Below, one piece after another: positions 9,751 through 20,273 of a stretch of 64,000 nucleotides of DNA. A model generated the notes under the pieces. It saw only the letters and a program-made list of their open reading frames with translations. It did no database searches and was not told where the DNA came from. The position numbers were made by a program, and so were the translations under genes. This DNA is from an uncultured Actinomycetes bacterium (GTDB taxonomy: Bacteria > Actinomycetota > Geothermincolia > Fen-727 > JACVIW01): assembly GCA_937127245.1 (NCBI GenBank), contig CAKZLU010000011.1, forward strand, positions 62,001 to 126,000. Reading direction: 5' to 3'. Position 1 is the stretch's first letter, and each line of letters opens with the position of its first letter.

Positions 9751-11160
9751 ATGGGCTCAGAAAATGAACGGGTTGACATCAAAACCGAATTCACCCTCCT
9801 TCGCCAGGATTTCATGCACCTGATGAGGAACAGGAATTTTACCAGGCTCTTTTCGGCGCAGCTCATTTCCTCTCTCGGCGACTGGGTTGCCACTCTCGCT
9901 TTGATGTCAGCAGCCTGGAAAATCAGCGGTTCCTCCCTCGCGGTGGGCGGTATGCTCGCTTTCCGCATCCTGCCAGCCCTGTTCAGCGGACCCGTTGCCG
10001 CCGCCATAGCAGACCGCATCGACAGAAAGAAAATTCTTATCACCTGCGATGTCCTGAGGGGTCTAGTTGTAATGATGATGCCCTTTTTAAAAGCGTTGTG
10101 GAGCTTGTATGTGGGGCTATTCTTCCTCGAGTCTCTTTCAATCGTTTGGCTTGCGGCTCGAGACGCAAGTGTTCCCAACATAGTTGAAAGGCAACGTCTG
10201 ACAATGGCGAACTCTCTTTCAATGGCAACAAGTTACGCCACAATCCCGTTCGCCGCCGCCCTTTTCTCCCTTACAGTGTTTCCCGCCAGCAGGCTGATGA
10301 AAGGGAGCTTCCTTGCAGAACACCCGACACTGTTTGCTTTCATCCTCGACTCTCTCTCATTCTTTGTTTCCGCTCACCTCTTCAGCAAGATAGCATTCAC
10401 GCAGGAGAAATACTCACCGAAAAGCGGGGAATCATATGGATTTTTTGAGTCCATTGGGTTCGCCCTCAAGCATCCTTTCGCAAGATCTCTCCTTTTGGCC
10501 GCCGCTATGGGCTGTCTCGGAGGGGGAAGCCTTTATGCGGTGGGGATCGGCTATGTCAGGGAGGTACTTGGCGCGAAGAGCGACGTCGCTTTTGGTTTCT
10601 TGATGGCGCTCTTCGGGCTGGGTATGTTAGTCGGCGTAGTGCTCCTACAGATCCTGGTGAAGAGGCGCGAGAAACCGTATATGCTCAGAATATCCCTGCT
10701 CGTGACCGGGGGCATTCTTATCGGAATGTCAGTGGTCAACTGGCTTCCTGTCGCTTTTCTTCTTGCAGGATTTTTCGGCGGCTCATTCGGAATTCTGTTC
10801 CTTGTCTCCGTGACAATGGTTCAGGAGAGGATTGAGGACAGAGATAGAGGGAAGGCGTTTGCGGCTTTCCATGCGGTATCGAGAATTTTCCTGGTAACCG
10901 GTGCTGGTATCGCCGGAGGTATTGCCTCGGTCGTTGACACAAGAACGCTCAAGATTTTAGTTTTCACGTTCCACATAAATGGAATCTCAATTGCGATGTT
11001 TATTGCCGGGTTCTTGATAGCAGCCGCTTCTCTATCGCCGCTCGGCGAGAAAAAGAAGCCCTACAAAGAATACTTCGCAAGAAACAAATCTCTCTTAGAC
11101 GCTGTTGAGCCTCAAAAGGAAACGCCATTGCCAAAAAAAACCGCTGAGCCCAACGAATAA
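9751..11160 (+). CDS. MFS transporter
   Basis: FTRLFSAQLISSLGDWVATLAL and IADRIDRKKILITCDVLRG, about 12 TM segments. Confidence 0.88.
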   Translation: MGSENERVDIKTEFTLLRQDFMHLMRNRNFTRLFSAQLISSLGDWVATLALMSAAWKISGSSLAVGGMLAFRILPALFSGPVAAAIADRIDRKKILITCDVLRGLVVMMMPFLKALWSLYVGLFFLESLSIVWLAARDASVPNIVERQRLTMANSLSMATSYATIPFAAALFSLTVFPASRLMKGSFLAEHPTLFAFILDSLSFFVSAHLFSKIAFTQEKYSPKSGESYGFFESIGFALKHPFARSLLLAAAMGCLGGGSLYAVGIGYVREVLGAKSDVAFGFLMALFGLGMLVGVVLLQILVKRREKPYMLRISLLVTGGILIGMSVVNWLPVAFLLAGFFGGSFGILFLVSVTMVQERIEDRDRGKAFAAFHAVSRIFLVTGAGIAGGIASVVDTRTLKILVFTFHINGISIAMFIAGFLIAAASLSPLGEKKKPYKEYFARNKSLLDAVEPQKETPLPKKTAEPNE

Positions 11161-11240
11161 TCCGCAAGCAAAACGATTTCGAAGAAATTGTCGCCGTCTC
11201 AGAAAATGTTTCTTCTTTGAGGTTAAAATATTGTAAATCC

Positions 11241-11633
11241 TTACAGGTTAAGGCGTCTTCTCGCTTCACGAAAGCATTCGTTTATGTCATCAGCGATCTC
11301 TTTCGGCGTCCATTTGCCCTCGACGACCGCCCTTCCGCCCCGCTCATTTCTTGATCTGGCCTCAGCCCAAACCACAACCCTCGCTTCATTGAACACAGCC
11401 TCCGGATCAGCGCTTCGAAGCTTTTTCTTTATGAAAGAAGCGCTCCTGGGAAAGTGATTGGTAAGAATATCCTCAAGTTCGTTTACGAGCGCCGTTGGGT
11501 CATGACCCTTCGAGATTTTTTCCATCAGCAAAAGTTCAAGCGTGAGATACCGGATAAAAAGCATTCGTGAATTCTCATCCGGCCATGGGATTCCCATTCC
11601 GCCTCCGAGCGACCGGTATTTTGTTATCGACAC
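11241..11633 (-). CDS. Hypothetical protein
   Basis: 130 aa ORF with plausible composition; no recognised family. Confidence 0.5.
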   Translation of the reverse strand: MSITKYRSLGGGMGIPWPDENSRMLFIRYLTLELLLMEKISKGHDPTALVNELEDILTNHFPRSASFIKKKLRSADPEAVFNEARVVVWAEARSRNERGGRAVVEGKWTPKEIADDINECFREARRRLNL

Positions 11634-11954
11634 ATAAATCTATTCGTGGCGTTGAAGGAATCAGCACCAAGATAAGATAATACCCCACTTCATGCCACGT
11701 ATCACCCAATAGATGCCGCATCTGAGAGTCATACTGCCTGCATTTTCCCGTGTCCCTCACAAAATCGACCCGAGCGCTCTGCTCCGCTTCTATTTCAATA
11801 CGCCTGCACATTGAGCGCTTCCCCCTATACCTGGTAAAGGCGCTTGAAACCTAATGATAGAAGATTGAATTTTCTTCTTTTACCCGGATAAACATCGAAA
11901 ACGCTGGGTGAAGGTTAAGTTAAACGCGAACCATGTGCCCGATTGACAGCAGAG

Positions 11955-12051
11955 CGTAACAGAAAGTTTTCGCTCAAGCAATGACTTCACGGCCAAAATT
12001 GGGAACCGATTCGAGACGGTTATCTAACCGTAACAGAGAATTTTCGCCCAA
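11955..12051. repeat. Imperfect direct repeat (cgtaacagAaaGttttcgcTcaa / cgtaacagAgaAttttcgcCcaa), copies at 11955 and 12029
   Basis: Two copies 74 bp apart upstream of the Veg-like gene. Confidence 0.5.
12016..12031. promoter_or_regulatory. Inverted repeat ACGGTTA-TC-TAACCGT
   Basis: Perfect 7-bp arms upstream of the Veg-like gene; overlaps start of second direct repeat. Confidence 0.4.
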
Positions 12052-12165
12052 TTAATCATCTCAGTGAGGAGAAAATACGCAACATGAAGATTGACAATTT
12101 TTGCCAAAGCAATTATTATATTAGCAGTTCTAAATATTTAGCAAGAAGGTCAGAAAGGAGATAAT

Positions 12166-12456
12166 TTGAGAGGTTCCGAACGGCAAAATTTTAATGTCAC
12201 CCAGAGAATCCGCGCAGACCTCAATCAGTGCATAGGAGAAAAGCTTCGTGTCAGGGCAAACAAAGGTCGTAAAGTTGTTATCGAAAACACCGCTGTTCTC
12301 GAGGAAACCTATCCGCACGTTTTTGTTGTCAGGGTCCTGACGAAGACATCGTCCTCTCAAAGGGTCTCTTACTCCTATGCGGATGTTATCACCAAGACTG
12401 TCGAGCTGATGCACTGCGACACAAATGAAACTCTTTTCCCCTGGCTAAATAGTTAG
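12166..12456 (+). CDS. veg: Veg-family protein
   Basis: GEKLRVRANKGRKVVIENTAVLEETYPHVFVVRV...RVSYSYADVITKTVEL matches remembered Veg pattern; TTG start after aaaggag. Confidence 0.85.
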   Translation: MRGSERQNFNVTQRIRADLNQCIGEKLRVRANKGRKVVIENTAVLEETYPHVFVVRVLTKTSSSQRVSYSYADVITKTVELMHCDTNETLFPWLNS

Positions 12457-12474
12457 AGAAAAACAAAGGTTTGT

Positions 12475-12502
12475 AAAACGGCGCCGTTTGGCGCCGTTTT
12501 TT
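12475..12502 (+). terminator. Rho-independent terminator
   Basis: AAAACGGCGCC-GTTT-GGCGCCGTTTT perfect 11-bp stem followed by TT, just after the Veg-like stop. Confidence 0.9.
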
Positions 12503-12730
12503 GTTAAATGTGATTCACCCGAAAGACAATCAGGCCAACTCAAGAAAATTCCAGCTAAACCTTTCCGCTAAATCTCTTTTCCGGCTATATATTCTTTTTT
12601 CAGCCACACTCACCCAAGAAAATTACAGACAAGTTCTCCTGTGACGGTTGATAAGTGCCCCCCTGAATTAATAAAATGTCACGAAATATTTTCCTTAGTA
12701 GGTGCAACAAAGACGGAAAGGGAGGAAGGA

Positions 12731-13909
12731 TTGGAAAACGTTGTAATAGTCTCCGGCGTTAGAACAGCCTTTGGCACATTCGGCGGAACGCTTAAGGACG
12801 TTATGCCCACTCAAATGGCAAAAGAGGTAATTATCGAAGCGATAAGAAGGGCAGGAATCGAGAAAGAAGCGGTAGATGAAGTGATTTTCGGGCAGGTGAT
12901 TCCGAGAACGGACGAAAATAATCTTGTCCCCAGGGGCGCCGCCCTGGCCGCTGGAATCCCCGAGACAGTCCCCGCTCACACAACAATCAGGGGATGCGGC
13001 TCTGGAATGCAATCCATAATATCCGGGGCGCGCCAGATCATGATCGGAGAAAGCGAGATAATCGTAGCTGGTGGCGTGGAGAGCATGAGTTCCGCCCCGT
13101 ATCTCTCAAAGCATACTCGGTTCGGGGCAAGGTTAAGGGACACGCTTCTCGTGGATAGCCTCTGGGAAGTGCTTCATGACCCACACACAGGTCTCATAAT
13201 GGGTCAGACCGCGGAAAACATCGCGGAACGACACGGCATCACGAGGGAAGAACAAGACGAGCATGCGCTCTTATCGAACATGAGAGCGCTTAAGGCCATA
13301 AAAGAAGGAAAACTGAAATCGCAAATACTCCCACTCCAGATCAAGACAAAGAAAGAAACAATAGTTTTCGACACTGATGAACATCCGAAAGACACTTCGC
13401 TTGAAAAGCTTGCCAAGCTCCCGCCTGTCTTTAAAGAGGGAGGCACCGTAACCGCAGGAAACGCGTCCGGAATAAATGACGGAGCCTCGGCGGTCGTAAT
13501 AATGAGCGAATCGCGCGCGAAATCTGAGGGCATAACCCCGCTCGCCAAGATTATTTCCTGGGGAGTCGCCGGAGTTGATCCAGCCTACATGGGCTATGGT
13601 CCAGTGCCATCATCGAGGATGGCACTTGAAAGAGCCAGGATGAAGGTCAGCGACATTGAACTGTGGGAAATAAACGAGGCGTTCGCCGCTCAGTATCTAT
13701 ACTGCGAAAGGGAGCTCGGGTTGGATAAAGAAAGAACCAACATATGGGGTGGGGCGATAGCATACGGTCACCCTGTCGGAGCATCCGGAAACCGGCTCGT
13801 CGTAACCCTGATCGAGGAACTTAAAGACGTGGACGCGACCATAGGGCTCGCCACTATGTGCATAGGGGGCGGACAGGGGTGTGCGATGATTCTTGAAAGG
13901 ATGTCGTAA
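12731..13909 (+). CDS. Thiolase / acetyl-CoA acetyltransferase family
   Basis: TTG start (MENVVIVSGVRTAFG) after ggaggaagga; RGCGSGMQSI, AYGHPVGASGNR, MCIGGGQG motifs; provided ORF begins upstream at 12641. Confidence 0.92.
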   Translation: MENVVIVSGVRTAFGTFGGTLKDVMPTQMAKEVIIEAIRRAGIEKEAVDEVIFGQVIPRTDENNLVPRGAALAAGIPETVPAHTTIRGCGSGMQSIISGARQIMIGESEIIVAGGVESMSSAPYLSKHTRFGARLRDTLLVDSLWEVLHDPHTGLIMGQTAENIAERHGITREEQDEHALLSNMRALKAIKEGKLKSQILPLQIKTKKETIVFDTDEHPKDTSLEKLAKLPPVFKEGGTVTAGNASGINDGASAVVIMSESRAKSEGITPLAKIISWGVAGVDPAYMGYGPVPSSRMALERARMKVSDIELWEINEAFAAQYLYCERELGLDKERTNIWGGAIAYGHPVGASGNRLVVTLIEELKDVDATIGLATMCIGGGQGCAMILERMS

Positions 13910-14099
13910 AACCCAAGCGTGTTTGCCTCGGGCAGAAATACGAATATACGTTTCGGGGTCGTAGGCTTCCTTAAGTTTCGTTTGACGCCGCATCTTCCCC
14001 GAAAGTGATGCGGAAATTTTTCCATTTTTCTTGGCGAGAAAGAGTCTTCTGCTCAAAGTGGCATCCCAAACGAGAATTCTAATTTTCATCCTTCCTGCA

Positions 14100-16319
14100 T
14101 CATTTTTTCCGAAGCCGGCGCCCACCCATCCTCGAAATGCGGGTGCGCAAATCCTGCGCGAAATCTTTGAATCGCTCAAGTTCCTCCCGAGTGGGAGATT
14201 CCGCCCTGTATCTTAAAGCTGTAAATGTTTCGCTAAATGGGACCATTGACTCAAGACCAATCTTTGAGCTGACCTCCCGCCCGTACTCAAGCGCGGTCAG
14301 CCACGGACGCCTGGGGATTCCTTTTTTCCCAAGAGCGTCCTCAACCTTCGTGAAGACCTCGGAAATTTCTTCTCTCGGACTTTTCTGAAGTAATGAAATC
14401 GCAAGCCTCTTCCTCCGCAGAGAAATCATTCGAAGCGCCCCAAAAATAAACCCGAATATAATCAAGAGCAGGACCCCGGAGATAAGAATGCCTCTCCAAG
14501 CTTCAGACACAAGACGACCGAAAGATTTGAAGAGACTTGAGGCGCTTGTGAGCGTTTTGGAGACCCAACGAGTAAGACTTGGGGGTAAAACACGTGAAAT
14601 TCCTTGCCTGAGGTAATCGAAAAATTTCAATCCCGCCCAAACATCCTCTCCGTCTGGTGCGGTCAACCTGTCCGTAAAACCCGGGGTTGGGTCAAAAGAA
14701 ATCCAACCGAATTGGGGGAAGTAAACCTCAACCCAAGCGTGGGCATCCCTCGCGCTCACCTCGTAGTAACCTGTTAACGGGTTGAATGAACCAGTGGCGT
14801 AACCAACCGCGAGTCTTGAAGGTATCTCGAGATATCTGCACATTACAGCAAGCGCAGTGGCGAAATGCTCGCAATATCCCTTCCTCGCTTTGAACAAAAA
14901 GAACTCCACGGTATTCTCGTCCTTACCCTGCGGCGGGCATTTTAGGTCATATTTATAAGTAGTCTGGAGATAATTCATCAGCGCCAGTACTTTGTCGTAA
15001 TTGTTCGACCTACCGGCAACAATTGAATCAACGAGCTTCTTGAACCTCTCCGACATGGAAGGAAGCTGGCAGTATTTCTGGACATAACCTTTTGGGTAGT
15101 TGACGGGCGCATTCCTCAACATGCTTGCGGTTGCCGAGCTTACCTCCGAAATCACGGTGTATATGAGCCCCTTATCCAGCATGATAGGAACGATGACAGT
15201 TTTTTGCGCATCAACCTTATAGGCCTGAGACGGAAAATACAGGCTGACAGGGTTATAAGCCGCGAAAACTGTGTTGGGAAGTTTCGATTCAATAAAGAAA
15301 GTCTGGATCAACTCACGGGTAAGCTCTGGAAGGACATCACCTTCATGAGCGATCTCAACGGGTAAATCTTCAGAGTATATCTCCGAAGGTTTCCTGTCTG
15401 AATTTTCCCAACCATTGCCCAAGAAGACATCGAAGGCGGTTGATCTCCAGTAGACTGGTAACGAGGACCTGACCTTCATAACAATTTTATCCGCCGGTAT
15501 ACCTCTTACTCTCAAATCGAGGAATCGACTAAAACCGTGATAGGTGTATGGGTTGTAGGGAAGCGGTGTTTCCGGAAAGCTCTCATATGAGCCCGAATAT
15601 TGCGGGTTTCTTACCAGCCCCTCGAATCTTTTCACCTTACTTAAAAGCGAAGATACGGGAAGCTGGCTTTGCGGAATACCTGGAAGACGCGGCATAAAGA
15701 TAAACAGAATTGTTGCGACCGCACCGAGGATACCCGCCCCGAACACCACGCCCACGGCATTTCTTACGGGGCTGCTTTTAATGATAATTTGAGAATCCCT
15801 TTCAAGGCTTGAGCGATGTCCGAGATAGAATGCGGCAACCCCGACCGCGACAAAAGGAACCAAAAGGAACAGAAAATCCGTCGAAATGCTCAAAGACCCG
15901 GCAAAAGCCATGAGAATGACCGAGCTTATCAGCGAGAAATCGAGGTCACGCCTCATTGGAAGGTCAAATGAATGTAAAACCTGTACCCAAAGAAACAGCC
16001 GGACAAGCGGGTATCGCATGTCGTGCAGTGAGGCAGACAAGTCGCTCCAAAACAGAGCAAAAACAACGGTCAAAAGAATTGAAAGTAAGATTTTGACCCA
16101 TACTTTCGATCTATGGAGCGTCAGGTAAGAAAAGACAAACCCGGCGGTTACCCCCGCGACAACCAGACAGAACACGACAACTGATATCCCTGCGCAAATA
16201 AAAGCGGCAATTACGCTGATAATCACTTCGATATACACAGCAACCCTGAAGGACACTGATTCCTCAAAAACAGCTGGCTTACTTATGCGGCTGTAATATG
16301 CAACGGCTCGTTTAAACAA
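14100..16319 (-). CDS. TgpA-like transmembrane transglutaminase-like protein
   Basis: RKGYCEHFATALAVMCRYLEIPSRLAVGYATG, DAHAWVEVYFPQFGWISFDPTPG; N-terminal TM bundle. Confidence 0.9.
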   Translation of the reverse strand: MFKRAVAYYSRISKPAVFEESVSFRVAVYIEVIISVIAAFICAGISVVVFCLVVAGVTAGFVFSYLTLHRSKVWVKILLSILLTVVFALFWSDLSASLHDMRYPLVRLFLWVQVLHSFDLPMRRDLDFSLISSVILMAFAGSLSISTDFLFLLVPFVAVGVAAFYLGHRSSLERDSQIIIKSSPVRNAVGVVFGAGILGAVATILFIFMPRLPGIPQSQLPVSSLLSKVKRFEGLVRNPQYSGSYESFPETPLPYNPYTYHGFSRFLDLRVRGIPADKIVMKVRSSLPVYWRSTAFDVFLGNGWENSDRKPSEIYSEDLPVEIAHEGDVLPELTRELIQTFFIESKLPNTVFAAYNPVSLYFPSQAYKVDAQKTVIVPIMLDKGLIYTVISEVSSATASMLRNAPVNYPKGYVQKYCQLPSMSERFKKLVDSIVAGRSNNYDKVLALMNYLQTTYKYDLKCPPQGKDENTVEFFLFKARKGYCEHFATALAVMCRYLEIPSRLAVGYATGSFNPLTGYYEVSARDAHAWVEVYFPQFGWISFDPTPGFTDRLTAPDGEDVWAGLKFFDYLRQGISRVLPPSLTRWVSKTLTSASSLFKSFGRLVSEAWRGILISGVLLLIIFGFIFGALRMISLRRKRLAISLLQKSPREEISEVFTKVEDALGKKGIPRRPWLTALEYGREVSSKIGLESMVPFSETFTALRYRAESPTREELERFKDFAQDLRTRISRMGGRRLRKK

Positions 16320-17650
16320 TCGGCGACTCCCCTGTCTTTCCGAACAACATAAAGATTTGAAAAGCGGGACGCGGCAAGTATTTTTAGCTTTTCAATCAGA
16401 CTGGATTCTTCCTCAGGTGTTAAGCCATCCCCGTAAGACTCCTCGAGTATAAGAACAAACGTCAGATTTTCAGCGGACGGAATCGATTTTAAGAAATCCT
16501 CAAACTCACCGGCGGGCATGTTCGTGATTACTGTGATCGAAGAGCCAGAAAAATGAACCCTGCGACCGAAATCAATAGCATCAAAGAGTATGTCAGACAT
16601 TCTTCTCCCATGTGTTGCGTTGGCTTTCTCATCAGGCTCAAACAAAGCGAGCGCCTCGAAGCAATCCTCAACATGCTCGGGGACCAATACATCAGATCCT
16701 CCGTCCCGCGCGAATATCATCTTCGGCAAGCAACCCATCTCAGCGTAAAAATTCGCTATCGAAGAGGCGGCGCGTAAACCGTCCTCAAGCGTGTTTTTGT
16801 GTCTCGTGCCTGAGTTGGGGGCGCGAAGCGAGATGATTAAACCAGCGGATGGTTTGAACTCCTGCTGATACTCTTTAACTATAAGAGTGTTGTGTTTAGC
16901 GCTCAACCTCCAGTGAATATGTCTCAGTGAATCGCCCCTCGCATATTCCCTTACCCCAAAATAATCTTGCCCAATCCCCTTTCGCGTCCATTCATGGTAT
17001 TCCGCGCTCGCGAAAGGGTCAGCCGACTCAAAGGGAAACCAGGAAATCTTATACACGGACGGAAAAACAATGATCCCGGTAGGAATAATTATTTTCCTGG
17101 TGTAACCCGCGTTGCCGGTGATCGAAGCGGATGAGACGCGCATAACCGCAAAAGGGTAATAGCCCCGCAAAGGATAGCTACTTTCGTAAGAAATCTCGAG
17201 CGTTTTACCCGCGGCGATAGCCTCAAGCGCCAATACGGGGGGGTTGTCTGTTATACCCCTTCGCCAATCTCTCGCTGCACCGAAACCCTCTTTTAAGAAT
17301 TTCCAATAATTCCCGAGCCATCGAATTGAGCCGCGTATTGGACCTGCCGTTTGCAAAAAAGCGGAATCCGGAAAGTATGGCTGTTCTCGGATTGTGACCA
17401 TTCTTGCGCAGAATCGACCATTGTTTCTCACGGTGAGATCAACTTTGAAGGGCTCAGTTTCGAACGCTTTTGAGGGGAAACGCAGATCGAGAGCGACTCT
17501 TTGTACGTTCATCACGGCGGATAGAACGCCCAGCAAAACGGAGGCGAGCAGTATGCTCGAGAAGAGGTAAACCCATCCAGACCTTATGTTCGTGGCAATT
17601 GCAAAGAGCGCGATAGAAAGGAGAAGTGCAATCAAATTGCGTCTTGTCAA
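16283..17650 (-). CDS. DUF58 domain protein
   Basis: GIGQDYFGVREYARGDSLRHIHWRLSAKHNTLIVKEYQ DUF58 signature, two N-terminal TM. Confidence 0.9.
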   Translation of the reverse strand: MTRRNLIALLLSIALFAIATNIRSGWVYLFSSILLASVLLGVLSAVMNVQRVALDLRFPSKAFETEPFKVDLTVRNNGRFCARMVTIREQPYFPDSAFLQTAGPIRGSIRWLGNYWKFLKEGFGAARDWRRGITDNPPVLALEAIAAGKTLEISYESSYPLRGYYPFAVMRVSSASITGNAGYTRKIIIPTGIIVFPSVYKISWFPFESADPFASAEYHEWTRKGIGQDYFGVREYARGDSLRHIHWRLSAKHNTLIVKEYQQEFKPSAGLIISLRAPNSGTRHKNTLEDGLRAASSIANFYAEMGCLPKMIFARDGGSDVLVPEHVEDCFEALALFEPDEKANATHGRRMSDILFDAIDFGRRVHFSGSSITVITNMPAGEFEDFLKSIPSAENLTFVLILEESYGDGLTPEEESSLIEKLKILAASRFSNLYVVRKDRGVADCLNEPLHITAA

Positions 17651-18615
17651 TTCTGATCCTCTCCAGAGGCGCGCGCACTGACAGGCACTGGGACTTCCCT
17701 TAGAACATCATCGATTATGTGCGCCTGATTGGCTATACCTTTAGCCCTTTCCTTTGTTATGAATCTATGGGGCAAAACCCAGCGCGCCATTTGCTTCACA
17801 TCATCAGGAACCACATAGTCCCTACCCTCACAGAGCGCCATTGCCTGGGATGTCCTCAAAAGGGCGAGACTTCCCCTCGGGCTTGCGCCGAGAAGGAGCT
17901 CTGGGTGGTTTCTCGTTGAATGAACAATAGAGACGATGTAGTCCAAAATGGAATCCTCAACAGCTACCTCTTTTACCGCGTTTTGTATTTTTTTGAACTC
18001 CTCCAGGGAAATGACAGGAGCCAAATCCTCAATGGGGTGCCTGACCATCTGGTCGAGCGCGATCTCTTTCTCGACATTGAAAGAAGGATATCCGAGTCCT
18101 ATGGCCATTAAGAATCTGTCCCTTTGCCCTTCCGGCAGCGGGTAAGTCCCGTAGAACTCGATTGGATTTTGGGTGGCCATGACAAAGAACGGGTCCGGTA
18201 GCTCGTATGTTATTCCATCCACACTCACCTGCTGTTCAGCCATTGCCTCAAGTAGGCTCGATTGCGTACGGGGCGTGGTTCTGTTTATTTCGTCGATGAG
18301 AACGATATTGGCGAAAATAGGTCCTGGCTGAAACTCGAAAACTCCCGTTTTCTGGTTAAAAACTGATACCCCGGTAACGTCGGATGGCAGTAAATCAGGC
18401 GTGAATTGAATTCTCTGGAATTTGGCGTCAATGGACTTTGCAAGAGCGCGCGCAAGCATCGTTTTGCCTACACCTGGAACATCTTCAATCAGTAGATGCC
18501 CGCCCGCAAGCAAGGCGACTATTGCAAGTCTCACCGTTTGAGGCTTGCCCTTAATCACTCTTTCCACGTTCTCCGCTACGCGGGCAATTCTTTCCCGGCA
18601 GTATTGTGGGTCCAT
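17647..18615 (-). CDS. MoxR-family AAA ATPase
   Basis: GHLLIEDVPGVGKTMLARALAKS, NRTTPRTQSSLLEAMAEQQVSVDG, FFVMATQNPIEFYGTYPLPEGQRDRFLM. Confidence 0.95.
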   Translation of the reverse strand: MDPQYCRERIARVAENVERVIKGKPQTVRLAIVALLAGGHLLIEDVPGVGKTMLARALAKSIDAKFQRIQFTPDLLPSDVTGVSVFNQKTGVFEFQPGPIFANIVLIDEINRTTPRTQSSLLEAMAEQQVSVDGITYELPDPFFVMATQNPIEFYGTYPLPEGQRDRFLMAIGLGYPSFNVEKEIALDQMVRHPIEDLAPVISLEEFKKIQNAVKEVAVEDSILDYIVSIVHSTRNHPELLLGASPRGSLALLRTSQAMALCEGRDYVVPDDVKQMARWVLPHRFITKERAKGIANQAHIIDDVLREVPVPVSARASGEDQN

Positions 18616-18801
18616 TTCTGCTCAAGATATGCAATCCGCAGTCAGATTCTCGACGCCAATTATATTCGGTTTGAATTTTATCAGAACCAACATGCCAGAG
18701 CCTTGAGCAATCTCATTCTCCGAAAAGAACTGATATACTCAAATAAGTTTGAGGAATCACTTAAAATCCTGGAGATTTTCGTGCGGGGTAATAAGAAACC
18801 A

Positions 18802-19473
18802 ATGAAAGTTTGCTCCGAAGTTTATCAGGTTGCCGGACCCGACATGACATCAGGTCAAGACTGTTGCGTTTACCTCCTCGACGGCAAAAAAGAATTGGCT
18901 CTGATTGACGCCGGCTGCGGTCCAGCATATAAATCCATGATTCTTAACATCATAAGACTTGGCTTTGAGCCGGAAAAAATAAAGACCGTTCTGCTCACGC
19001 ACTGCCACATTGACCATGTTGGCGCAGCCCCGTTTTTGAAAAAAGATTATGAAGCGAGACTCATTGCGCACGAAGCCGACTGCGACCCGCTAGAATCCGG
19101 TGACCGGATAACGACCGCCGCTTTCTTGTACGGCGTTCGCTTCGAACCAATTGAAATAGACCACAAGATACGGGGAGAAACCGAGATACTCGAAGTTGGG
19201 GACCTGCGCCTTAATGTGCTGCACACCCCTGGACACACTCCGGGTTCCGTTTCGGCTTTCGTTGACACGGGAAAAGTAAGAGTGCTTTTCGGTCAGGATA
19301 TCCATGGTCCCTTTCACCCGGAGTTTGGATCGGACCTCCAAGCTTGGCGGGAATCAATGCGCAAAATTCTTCAACTCGAAGCTGACATCCTTTGCGAGGG
19401 GCATTTCGGCATATACACGACCAAAGAAGCCGTAAAAAATTACATAGATGGTTATCTCAGGCATTTCTCCTGA
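18802..19473 (+). CDS. MBL-fold metallo-hydrolase
   Basis: LTHCHIDHVGAAPFL, HTPGHTPGSVSAFVDT; ORF start 18496 overlaps moxR, so Met at 18802 preferred. Confidence 0.88.
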   Translation: MKVCSEVYQVAGPDMTSGQDCCVYLLDGKKELALIDAGCGPAYKSMILNIIRLGFEPEKIKTVLLTHCHIDHVGAAPFLKKDYEARLIAHEADCDPLESGDRITTAAFLYGVRFEPIEIDHKIRGETEILEVGDLRLNVLHTPGHTPGSVSAFVDTGKVRVLFGQDIHGPFHPEFGSDLQAWRESMRKILQLEADILCEGHFGIYTTKEAVKNYIDGYLRHFS

Positions 19474-19547
19474 CATAAACCGTCCTCCAGATAAATATTT
19501 CGGACCGAGAAGCTCCTCATTCCCCATTTGAAATAGGTTGAACTTGC

Positions 19548-19600
19548 AAAAATATCAAATCGATATATACTTGATTTAAATATATCGATTTGATATTTTT
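19548..19600. promoter_or_regulatory. Perfect 21-bp inverted repeat, 11-bp spacer, candidate PadR operator (or bifunctional terminator)
   Basis: aaaaatatcaaatcgatatat / atatatcgatttgatattttt, ends 25 bp before the PadR start. Confidence 0.7.
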
Positions 19601-19624
19601 TTCCGCAACAACTGGAAAGGGCGA

Positions 19625-20233
19625 TTGGCTTTGCTGAAACTTGCGATACTCGGCTTGTTAAAAGAAAAGCCTATGCACGGCTACGAACTTAAAAAGAAGC
19701 TTTCCTACTTGCTCGGAAGCTTCTGGACCGTGAGTTACGGTTCACTTTACCCTGCCCTAAAGAAGATGGAGAAAGCAAAGGAGATTGAGTGTGCCTACTC
19801 GATCAAAGAGAAAACCAGAAACAGGAACGTGTACAGGATTACGCCGAAAGGTGAGCGGGAGTTCATAAGACTTCTGTCAGACGTAAGACCCGATTCCGCC
19901 CTTTCGGACACCGAGAAATTCGACGTGAGAATGGCTTTCTTCCAGTATCTTGACCCCGAAACAAGACTAATGGTCCTTGAGAAAAGGCAGAAAATTCTTC
20001 AAGAGCAAATAGCGAAATTTAAGAAATACAAAAGCCTTAACAAAAGCCAGGACAGATATCAGAAGGGTCTTTTAAGACACAAGCTCGAGCAGATCAAAAG
20101 CGACATGAAGTGGCTGGAAAGACTTATTGCCCAGGAGAAAGAAGCTATAACCGCGCGGGAAAACACGGCAAAAGCGGGCGAATTGGTCAAAGATGAGGGC
20201 AAAGGAGAGATCACTGCCGCTTCGGGAGTATGA
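19625..20233 (+). CDS. PadR-family transcriptional regulator
   Basis: ILGLLKEKPMHGYELKKKLSYLLGSFWTVSYGSLYPALKKMEKA winged-helix signature. Confidence 0.93.
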   Translation: MALLKLAILGLLKEKPMHGYELKKKLSYLLGSFWTVSYGSLYPALKKMEKAKEIECAYSIKEKTRNRNVYRITPKGEREFIRLLSDVRPDSALSDTEKFDVRMAFFQYLDPETRLMVLEKRQKILQEQIAKFKKYKSLNKSQDRYQKGLLRHKLEQIKSDMKWLERLIAQEKEAITARENTAKAGELVKDEGKGEITAASGV

Positions 20234-20273
20234 AAACAGGAACGACGTGTCACCCTTTAAGGAGGAGTAAAAA

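Noticed and set aside
18496-18801. N-terminal extension of the MBL-hydrolase ORF
   Set aside because: Overlaps moxR in antisense and lacks family features; conserved domain begins near 18802.
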